DNA from: Shimia_B sp038527375
Lineage (GTDB): Bacteria; Pseudomonadota; Alphaproteobacteria; Rhodobacterales; Rhodobacteraceae
Direction: 5' to 3'
Assembly: GCA_038527375.1 (NCBI GenBank)
Contig: JBCBFU010000069.1
Span: 1-13,242 of the forward strand
DNA length: 13,242 nucleotides
The first letter of the stretch is position 1, and each line of letters opens with the position of its first letter. Below, in pieces: positions 1 through 5,788 of the stretch. The position numbers were made by a program, and so were the translations under genes. Under the pieces are notes generated by a model, which saw nothing but the letters and a program-made list of their open reading frames with translations, was not told where the DNA came from and made no database searches.

Positions 1-980
1 CCAAAAGCCTCGCGCAAGACCCGCGCCACGCGCGGACTGCGGATCTCTTGATACTCTGCAAGGCCCTTTGCCAGCGGCGCGCCGTCCAGACAGGCCGCCA
101 ACTGCCACGCATCCTCGAGCGCCATCACGGCCCCCTGTGCCAGAAAGGGCGGCATCGCGTGGGCCGCGTCGCCCAGCAAGACCACGTTCCCGCGCGACCA
201 CTGATCCGGGATGCGATGGGCGAAAATGCCCCAGCGCTGCACGTCCCGTGCGTGGGGCAAGAGCGCGCCGACCGGCCCGCCAAAACCCGAAAACAAGGCC
301 TGAAAATCCGCCGGGTCGGCGGGTTGGCTCCACCCCTCGTCGACCCAGGTCTCGGTCTCATCGACGGCCACGATGTTCAGAAGGCGCCCACCGCGCAGGG
401 GATAGACCACCACGTGCTGCCCCGGGCCCATATAGACGTTCACGCCGCCCGCGTTCACCGTTTGCGGCGCGGGTACCAGTGCGCGCCACGCCACCTGGCC
501 CGTGAACGTCGCCTGCCGGTCCTGCCCCGTCACATGGGGTCGGAATGCCGACCGGATCCCGTCCGCGGCGATGATGAGATCGGCATCGGGTGGGGCGTCC
601 GGCGTCACCTTCGCACCGAAAGTGATCTGCACCCCCGCGGCCGTGGCGGCATCGGCGAGAAGAGCGATGAGATCCGCGCGGTGAAACAGCAGCGTCTCGC
701 GCGCGCCACCGGGCAAGATCGCCACCCGCCGTCCCTGTGCCGAATTCAGCGTCAGCCCTTGCGAGGCAAAGCCAACCTCCCGCGCAGCCGTGCCCAGGCC
801 GAGCGCATCCAGCACGCGCAACCCGTTTTGAGAGACCTGAATGCCCGCGCCAACATCCGCAAACGCGTCAGCCCGTTCATGGACCTGCACCTGCGCCCCG
901 GCGCGCGCAAAACAAAGGGCGGCCCCGAGGCCGCCCATACCGCCGCCGACGACGGCGACTTGCATACCGTTCAGCGACAT
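1..980 (-). CDS. FAD-dependent monooxygenase (UbiH / salicylate hydroxylase-like), 3' end outside window
   Basis: The minus-strand frame is open from an ATG at 980-978 to the window edge, giving about 326 residues without the C-terminus. It begins MSLNGMQVAVVGGGMGGLGA, a Rossmann FAD-binding fold with GxGxxG at residues 12-17, followed about 20 residues later by an acidic HE pair that suits FAD ribose binding. Further on are the class A flavoprotein hydroxylase motif AADGIRSAFR (the DG motif) and, near the visible end, LLGDAAHAMPPFLAQGA followed by MALEDA (the GD motif). Such enzymes use NAD(P)H and O2 to hydroxylate aromatic or related ring substrates. The substrate cannot be told from sequence; salicylate, 6-hydroxynicotinate and ubiquinone precursors are all used by relatives. 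The start overlaps the dksA stop by one base (TGATG), so it is probably translated by coupling from the dksA message. Family is secure, substrate unknown. Confidence 0.9.
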   Translation of the reverse strand, partial: MSLNGMQVAVVGGGMGGLGAALCFARAGAQVQVHERADAFADVGAGIQVSQNGLRVLDALGLGTAAREVGFASQGLTLNSAQGRRVAILPGGARETLLFHRADLIALLADAATAAGVQITFGAKVTPDAPPDADLIIAADGIRSAFRPHVTGQDRQATFTGQVAWRALVPAPQTVNAGGVNVYMGPGQHVVVYPLRGGRLLNIVAVDETETWVDEGWSQPADPADFQALFSGFGGPVGALLPHARDVQRWGIFAHRIPDQWSRGNVVLLGDAAHAMPPFLAQGAVMALEDAWQLAACLDGAPLAKGLAEYQEIRSPRVARVLREAF

Positions 981-1402
981 CAGTCGTCGCGGTGCACTTT
1001 TTCACGGCGCTCGTGACGCTCCTGCGCCTCGAGGCTCAGCGTCGCGATGGGGCGCGCGTCCAGACGTTTGAGCGAAATCGGCTCGCCCGTGTCGTCGCAA
1101 TAGCCGTATTCACCCTCCTCAATCCGGCGCAGCGCCGCGTCGATCTTGCTGACCAATTTGCGCTGACGGTCGCGGGTGCGCAGTTCCAGCGCGCGGTCCG
1201 TTTCCTCGCTCGCGCGGTCGGCAATGTCGGGGATGTTGCGCGTTCCGTCCTGCAACCCTTCGATCGTGTCGCGGCTGTCGGACATCAATTCCGCCTTCCA
1301 CGCGGTCAACTTGCGCCGGAAATATTCGGTCTGGCGTTCATTCATGAACGGCTCGTCCTCGGCGGGACGATAGTCATCTGGCAAAAAGACTTCGGCTTTC
1401 AT
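980..1402 (-). CDS. dksA: RNA polymerase-binding transcription factor DksA, zinc-finger-degenerate form
   Basis: 140 aa. DksA enters the RNA polymerase secondary channel and, with ppGpp, adjusts transcription of rRNA and amino-acid genes. The N-terminal helix carries FMNERQTEYFRRKLTAW, close to the E. coli YMNEAQLAHFRRIL segment. The coiled-coil tip has DIADRA (D59, D62, A64), matching the DxxDxA motif essential for DksA function. The C-terminal region YGYCDDTGEPISLKRLDARP aligns with the zinc finger, but only the first cysteine (C102) remains; the other three positions are T105, S123 and A126. As far as I recall, single-cysteine DksA proteins are known in Rhodobacterales. The ATG at 1402 is preferred over upstream codons: GGGAG lies about 7 bases before it, DksA homology begins there, and a longer form would run into the divergent moxR gene. 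Upstream leader 1403-1559 is GC-rich. Confidence 0.93.
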   Translation of the reverse strand: MKAEVFLPDDYRPAEDEPFMNERQTEYFRRKLTAWKAELMSDSRDTIEGLQDGTRNIPDIADRASEETDRALELRTRDRQRKLVSKIDAALRRIEEGEYGYCDDTGEPISLKRLDARPIATLSLEAQERHERREKVHRDD

Positions 1403-1559
1403 GTGCGGCTCCCAATGCTGGGGCCCCCCTCGTTCGGGGCCACCGGTTCCCCCGCTTTGCAGCGTTGGGCGGGGTTTACGCCCCTTCCCCCACCTTGTCA
1501 CTAGCCAAAAGGCACGACAGATAGGTGTCAGACCGCCACACGAACAAAGGCAGCGCACA
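1403..1559. promoter_or_regulatory. Divergent promoter region between dksA and moxR, with a GC-rich inverted repeat
   Basis: These 157 bases separate two divergent genes and must hold both promoters. Toward moxR, TTGTCA (1495-1500) matches the -35 consensus at five of six positions, but the -10 candidates 17-18 bases on (CAGATA or AGATAG) are poor. Toward dksA, TTGTTC on the minus strand is followed about 18 bases later by TATCTG, also weak. GGCCCC (1422-1427) and GGGGCC (1436-1441) form a 6-bp stem with an 8-base loop in the dksA leader, about 20 bases from its start codon. It could affect dksA translation, but GC-rich DNA produces such stems often. Confidence 0.35.
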
Positions 1560-2402
1560 ATGCAGTTCACGTCCACCGACACTTATATCGCCACCGACGA
1601 TCTGGCCGTGGCCGTCAATGCCGCCGTGACGCTGGAACGGCCCCTGCTGGTCAAAGGCGAACCCGGCACGGGCAAGACCGAACTGGCGCGGCAGGTGTCG
1701 GCATCGCTGGGTCTGCCGATGCTGGAGTGGAACATCAAATCCACCACGCGCGCGCAGCAGGGCCTGTATGAATATGACGCCGTCAGCCGCCTGCGCGACA
1801 GCCAATTGGGCGACGACCGGGTCCATGACGTCGCCAACTATATCAAGAAGGGCAAGCTCTGGCAGGCGTTTGAGGCCGACGGCAAGACGGTGCTTTTGAT
1901 CGACGAGATCGACAAGGCCGATATCGAGTTTCCCAACGACCTGCTGCAAGAGCTCGACCGGATGGAGTTCCACGTCTACGAGACCGGCCAGACGATCGCG
2001 GCCCGCCACCGGCCCGTGGTCATCATCACGTCAAACAACGAAAAGGAGCTGCCGGATGCCTTTCTGCGGCGGTGCTTTTTCCACTACATCCGCTTTCCCG
2101 ATATCGACACGCTGCGCCAGATCGTCGAGGTTCATCACCCCGGCATCAAGGACAGCCTGCTGAGCGCCGCGCTGACCCAATTCTACGACATCCGCGAGAC
2201 ACAAGGGCTCAAGAAAAAGCCGTCGACGTCGGAAGTTCTCGACTGGCTCAAGCTGCTTCTGGCCGAGGATCTGACCGCCGAGGACATTCGCCGCGACGGC
2301 GCAGACGCACTGCCAAAGTTGCACGGCGCGCTTTTGAAGAATGAACAGGACGTCCATCTCTTTGAAAAGCTTGCCTTTATGGCCCGTTCGCAACGCAGAT
2401 AG
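1560..2402 (+). CDS. MoxR-family AAA+ ATPase
   Basis: 280 aa, cytoplasmic. The Walker A motif GEPGTGKT is at residues 33-40, Walker B VLLIDEIDKAD at 111-121, and sensor 1 with IITSNN ends at about 160. It is followed by ELPDAFLRRCFFHYIRFPD, whose RR pair at 170-171 is the likely arginine finger. This is the compact MoxR type, with an AAA core and a short helical lid. MoxR ATPases usually act as chaperones with a von Willebrand factor A protein to insert cofactors or assemble complexes; a CoxE-like VWA gene lies on the same strand at 4589. The ATG at 1560 was chosen because the conserved sequence starts there and AAAGG lies about 10 bases upstream; the open frame extends to 1401 only through low-complexity intergenic DNA. 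A hairpin begins at the stop codon, so some transcripts may end here. The client is unknown. Confidence 0.93.
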   Translation: MQFTSTDTYIATDDLAVAVNAAVTLERPLLVKGEPGTGKTELARQVSASLGLPMLEWNIKSTTRAQQGLYEYDAVSRLRDSQLGDDRVHDVANYIKKGKLWQAFEADGKTVLLIDEIDKADIEFPNDLLQELDRMEFHVYETGQTIAARHRPVVIITSNNEKELPDAFLRRCFFHYIRFPDIDTLRQIVEVHHPGIKDSLLSAALTQFYDIRETQGLKKKPSTSEVLDWLKLLLAEDLTAEDIRRDGADALPKLHGALLKNEQDVHLFEKLAFMARSQRR

Positions 2403-2431
2403 GCAGGCGTCGGCGCCCCTGCCTTAGTTTG
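2401..2431 (+). terminator. Possible intrinsic terminator or attenuator after moxR
   Basis: AGGCAGG (2401-2407) and CCTGCCT (2418-2424) form a perfect 7-bp stem around a 10-base loop that itself contains GGCGCC. The stem begins inside the moxR TAG stop. The tract that follows (TTAGTTTGG) is only moderately T-rich, so termination may be partial. If active it would lower expression of the downstream cluster relative to moxR. Confidence 0.4.
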
Positions 2432-2485
2432 GCCATATTCGACCCCTGATTCCGCCGCACTCGATTCCTAACAACGTTCCAATAA

Positions 2486-2498
2486 CCAAGAAACTTGG
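2486..2498 (+). promoter_or_regulatory. Short inverted repeat at the ribosome-binding site of the GNAT gene
   Basis: CCAAG-AAA-CTTGG is a 5-bp stem with a 3-base loop. Its right arm overlaps the TTGGGA that serves as the ribosome-binding site for the TTG start at 2508. Folding would partly mask that site. The stem is short, so the effect is only a possibility. Confidence 0.25.
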
Positions 2499-2507
2499 GA
2501 CAGACCG

Positions 2508-2972
2508 TTGGCAGGCAGTGTGAGTGAGGCGCAAGTTCGGGCGCTGACATACGATGATTACGACGCATGGTCCGCGCTTTGGCGCGAGTATCTGGCGTTT
2601 TACGAGACGACGCTGGGCGACACGATGTTTCGCACCGCGTTCCTGCGCATGACGTCTGGTGATCCCCACGAATTCCAAGGCCTCGTGGCCGTAAAGGACG
2701 GCAAGCTGGTAGGCGTGACGCATTTCCTGATGCACCGCCACGGCTGGCGCGAGGACAATGTCTGCTACCTGCAAGACCTCTATGCCGCACCAGAGGTGCG
2801 GGGTCAGGGTATCGGTCGCCTTCTGGTCGAAGCGGTTTATGCCGCCGCGGATGCCGCAGGCGCGCCGTCGGTCTATTGGCTGACGCAGCAATCCAATTCG
2901 GTCGCGCGCCAACTGTATGATCGCATTGGCGTTCAGACCGATTTCATCAAATACATGCGCAAGGCGGCATGA
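2508..2972 (+). CDS. GNAT family N-acetyltransferase
   Basis: 154 aa if the TTG at 2508 is used. The acetyl-CoA binding motif A is clear: YAAPEVRGQGIGRLL, with R98-G-Q-G-I-G103 as the (R/Q)xxGx(G/A) loop. It is followed by an amphipathic helix and the motif B region WLTQQSNSVARQLYDRIG (N130, Y137), typical of GNAT enzymes. It should transfer an acetyl group from acetyl-CoA to an amine; the substrate is unknown. The start is uncertain: GGGA lies 7 bases before TTG 2508, while a GTG at 2520 would give a product starting MSEAQVRALT with a weaker ribosome-binding site. The stop overlaps the start of the next gene as ATGA, so the two are translationally coupled. It sits between the MoxR and VWA genes, which suggests co-regulation but does not prove a shared function. 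Confidence 0.87.
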   Translation: MAGSVSEAQVRALTYDDYDAWSALWREYLAFYETTLGDTMFRTAFLRMTSGDPHEFQGLVAVKDGKLVGVTHFLMHRHGWREDNVCYLQDLYAAPEVRGQGIGRLLVEAVYAAADAAGAPSVYWLTQQSNSVARQLYDRIGVQTDFIKYMRKAA

Positions 2973-4378
2973 TGCGGGTGACGGGCCCCCGGCAATGGCT
3001 TTTCGGGGCCTTCATGGCGCTGGCCGCCTGTGCGCCGGTGCAAGGGCCGACCATTGGGCTGGATATCACTGGCCGTGCGGCCACAAACGCCCTGCCCGAC
3101 CGCCTGCCCGCGATGAAAACATTTGGCCCGGCGCCTGCACCGCGCGCCACGCGGTCGAACACGGATATTGCACGCGATTTCATGGATCTGTCCTTTCGGA
3201 TGGAAAGCGGGCGCACGCTCGATATCCTGACGCGGTTCGAGGGGCCGATTTCCCTGCGTGTGGTGGGACAGGCACCTGTATCGCTCGCCCCGGATCTGGG
3301 GAGCCTTTTGCAACGGCTGCGGCTTGAAGCGGGTCTGAACATCACCGTCACGACCGATGAAAGCGCCAACATCAATCTGGTGCCCCTGCCCAAGAAAGAG
3401 ATGCAGCGCATCGTGCCGAATGCGGCCTGTTTTGTGGTGCCCAATGTGCGTGACTGGGCGGATTTCAAACGCGCCCGCCGGGGTCCCCGCGTCGATTGGG
3501 TGCGCCTGTCGCGGCGGGAACAGGTTGCCATCTTCTTGCCGTCGGACAGTGCGCCGCAAGAGCTGCGCGATTGCCTGCACGAAGAAATCGCCCAAGCGCT
3601 CGGCCCGCTCAACGACCTCTACCGGTTGCCCGACTCCGTCTTCAATGACGACAACATCCACACGGTGCTGACGGGCTTCGACATGCTGATCCTCAAGGCG
3701 TATTACGCGCCGGAACTGTCCAACGGGATGTCGCGCGAGGATGTGGCGGCCCGCCTGCCCGCGATCCTGTCGCGTCTGAACCCCGCGGGCAACAACACGG
3801 TCGTGGACCTGACACCCCGGACCCAACGCGACTGGATCGACGAGATGGCCAAGGCGCTGGGATCGGCGCGTGCGCCGCTGGGTCGCCGTCAGGCCGCTGA
3901 GAACGCCATCAACATGGGGACCGCCCGCGGGTGGCAGGATGCAAGGCTGGGCTTTTCGCATTACGCGCTGGGGCGACTGACGATTGCGTCCAATCCCGAC
4001 GCGGCCCAAAACGCGTTTTTGTCCGCAGACCGTGTCTATGCCAGCCAGCCCGAGATGCAGCTGCACCGCGCCTACGTGGCCGTGCAACTGGCGGCCTTTG
4101 CCCTGCTGGAAGGCGATGCGCAGACCGTGTTGCGCGTGACAGAACCGCATATCACAACGGCGCGTCGCCACGAAAACGCGGCCCTTCTGGCGTCGTTGAT
4201 GATGTTCCGGGCCGAGGCGCTAGAGCTTCAGGGCCGCGCGTCCGAGGCGCGAACGGTGCGTCTGGACAGCCTTGGCTGGGCGCGGTACGGGTTCGGCAAC
4301 GCGTCCGCCGTGACGGCGCGCCTGCGCGAGATTGCCCAGTTGAACCCCGCCAAACAGGACCGCCTTGCCGGTCTCTGA
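2969..4378 (+). CDS. DUF2927 domain-containing lipoprotein with TPR-like C-terminal half
   Basis: 469 aa. The N-terminus is a lipoprotein signal: Arg residues at 3 and 8, a hydrophobic stretch 10-20, and a lipobox LAAC with C21 as the lipidated residue, so the mature protein is anchored to a membrane facing the periplasm. Residues about 64-250 look like DUF2927, including FLPSDSAPQELRDCLHEEIAQ (about 189-209) then ALGPLNDLYRLPDSVFNDDN. Residues about 305-465 are alpha-helical and rich in alanine and leucine, with spacing like degenerate tetratricopeptide repeats, which would suit protein binding. No enzymatic function is established. The start ATG overlaps the GNAT stop by four bases (ATGA); a second ATG follows directly at 2972. 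Its place between MoxR and VWA genes makes it a candidate envelope partner of that chaperone pair. Confidence 0.85.
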   Translation: MMRVTGPRQWLFGAFMALAACAPVQGPTIGLDITGRAATNALPDRLPAMKTFGPAPAPRATRSNTDIARDFMDLSFRMESGRTLDILTRFEGPISLRVVGQAPVSLAPDLGSLLQRLRLEAGLNITVTTDESANINLVPLPKKEMQRIVPNAACFVVPNVRDWADFKRARRGPRVDWVRLSRREQVAIFLPSDSAPQELRDCLHEEIAQALGPLNDLYRLPDSVFNDDNIHTVLTGFDMLILKAYYAPELSNGMSREDVAARLPAILSRLNPAGNNTVVDLTPRTQRDWIDEMAKALGSARAPLGRRQAAENAINMGTARGWQDARLGFSHYALGRLTIASNPDAAQNAFLSADRVYASQPEMQLHRAYVAVQLAAFALLEGDAQTVLRVTEPHITTARRHENAALLASLMMFRAEALELQGRASEARTVRLDSLGWARYGFGNASAVTARLREIAQLNPAKQDRLAGL

Positions 4379-4406
4379 GAGGCCCCGACCAGACGGACCC
4401 TGCCCC

Positions 4407-4568
4407 ATGCTGCCCATTGCCGGTTTGATCCTTGGTGCGCTTTACGGCGCTCTTTTGGCCCGCGGGCGCAAGGGCAAGACGCTTGATATGCTGCAATATG
4501 CGGCGGGCTTTGCGATTTTGGGCGGCGTTCTGGGGATGCTCGCGTTTATCATCCTGTCGCGCCTGTGA
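4407..4568 (+). CDS. Small two-helix inner-membrane protein
   Basis: 53 aa. Two hydrophobic segments (about residues 3-18 and 29-50) flank a short positive loop, RGRKGK at 19-24. By the positive-inside rule the loop should be cytoplasmic with both ends outside. The ATG at 4407 is preferred to an in-frame ATG at 4365, because the latter overlaps the DUF2927 gene and adds a charged, proline-rich stretch unlike a membrane start. It lies 28 bases after the lipoprotein gene and 20 bases before the VWA gene, so it is clearly part of the same transcript. I recognise no named family. A membrane anchor or assembly helper for the MoxR-VWA pair is possible but is inference only. Confidence 0.75.
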   Translation: MLPIAGLILGALYGALLARGRKGKTLDMLQYAAGFAILGGVLGMLAFIILSRL

Positions 4569-4588
4569 TCCCGCGCTAGGGTTAGCGT

Positions 4589-5776
4589 ATGTTCTTGCCC
4601 TTCTTTGACAATCTGCGATCGGCCCGCGTGCCGGTCAGTTTGCGCGAATACCTCGCCTTTCTGGAAGGCATGCGCGCAGGGATCGCGACCTACGATATCG
4701 AGGCGTTCTACTACCTGGCGCGCACGACGATGGTCAAAGACGAACGCCACATTGACCGCTTTGACCGCGCCTTTGCGCAGACCTTCGAGGGGCTCGAGGC
4801 GATCACGCTCGATCAGGTGGTCGAGGCCGTGGACCTGCCGCGTGAGTGGTTGGAGAAGATGGCCGAAAAGCACCTGAGCGCCGAGGAAAAGGCCGAGATC
4901 GAGGCGCTTGGTGGCTTTGACAAGCTGATGGAGACGCTGCGCGAGCGGCTGAAGGAACAGCAAGGCCGCCATCAGGGTGGCAACAAATGGGTGGGCACCG
5001 CCGGCACCTCCCCGTTCGGTGCCTATGGCTACAACCCCGAAGGCGTGCGCATCGGGCAAGATCGGTCCCGCCACCAGCGTGCGGTCAAGGTCTGGGACAA
5101 GCGCGAGTTTCGCAATCTCGAAGGCACCTCCGAACTGGGCACGCGCAACATCAAGGTCGCGCTGAAACGCTTGCGCCAATGGGCGCGCGACGGCGCGGTG
5201 GACGAATTGGATCTGGACGGCACGATCCGGGCCACGGCCGAGAACGGATACCTCGATGTGAAAACCCGGCCCGAGCGGCGCAACGCGGTCAAGGTCCTGC
5301 TCTTCCTCGATGTGGGCGGATCGATGGACCCGCATATCGAAACCGTGGAGGAGCTGTTTTCAGCCGCCCGCGCCGAATTCAAGCACCTGGAATACTACTA
5401 CTTCCACAACTGCCTGTATGAGGGCGTGTGGACCGACAACCGCCGCCGCTGGAATGCCCAGACCCCCACATGGGAGGTCTTGCGCACCTACGGACCCGAC
5501 TATCGCTGTATCTTTGTCGGCGACGCTTCGATGAGCCCCTACGAGATCGCCATGAAAGGCGGTGCGAACGAGCATTGGAACGACGAAGCCGGATCAACTT
5601 GGTTGATGCGCGCGCGCGATCAATGGACATCGAACCTGTGGATCAACCCGGTGCCGCAGCACTATTGGGACTATACCCAATCCATCCAGATGATCCGTCA
5701 GATCTTTGAGGATCGGATGGTGCCCATGACGCTCGATGGGATCGACGCGGGCATGCGGATGCTGACGCGGGGTTGA
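4589..5776 (+). CDS. VWA domain-containing protein, CoxE-like
   Basis: 395 aa, no signal peptide, so cytoplasmic. The N-terminal 230 residues are charged and helical. The C-terminal VWA domain starts at about 234 with VKVLLFLDVGGSMDPHIE. The metal-binding MIDAS motif is DVGGS (241-245), a variant of DxSxS with glycine at the middle position, and IFVGDASMSPYE (308-319) supplies the last MIDAS aspartate, D312. WTSNLWINPVPQHYWDYTQS (347-366) is the conserved tail of this family. CoxE-like VWA proteins work with MoxR ATPases in complex maturation, as in CO dehydrogenase assembly, but no cox structural genes are present here. The ATG at 4589 has AGGG with a 7-base spacer. It ends 12 bases before the stop of the convergent GH16 gene. 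Confidence 0.9.
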   Translation: MFLPFFDNLRSARVPVSLREYLAFLEGMRAGIATYDIEAFYYLARTTMVKDERHIDRFDRAFAQTFEGLEAITLDQVVEAVDLPREWLEKMAEKHLSAEEKAEIEALGGFDKLMETLRERLKEQQGRHQGGNKWVGTAGTSPFGAYGYNPEGVRIGQDRSRHQRAVKVWDKREFRNLEGTSELGTRNIKVALKRLRQWARDGAVDELDLDGTIRATAENGYLDVKTRPERRNAVKVLLFLDVGGSMDPHIETVEELFSAARAEFKHLEYYYFHNCLYEGVWTDNRRRWNAQTPTWEVLRTYGPDYRCIFVGDASMSPYEIAMKGGANEHWNDEAGSTWLMRARDQWTSNLWINPVPQHYWDYTQSIQMIRQIFEDRMVPMTLDGIDAGMRMLTRG

Positions 5777-5788
5777 ACGGCACCGCCG

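Noticed and set aside
48..1016. A 322-codon open frame on the plus strand
   Set aside because: It is antisense to the FAD monooxygenase, whose FAD-binding and GD motifs are unmistakable on the minus strand.
1403..1582. N-terminal extension of dksA by 60 residues
   Set aside because: The extra residues show no DksA similarity, overlap the start of the divergent moxR gene, and a good ribosome-binding site precedes the inner ATG at 1402.
2933..4171. A 412-codon open frame on the minus strand
   Set aside because: It is antisense to the DUF2927 lipoprotein gene, shows no domain, and has the Arg/His/Gly/Gln-rich composition of a shadow frame.
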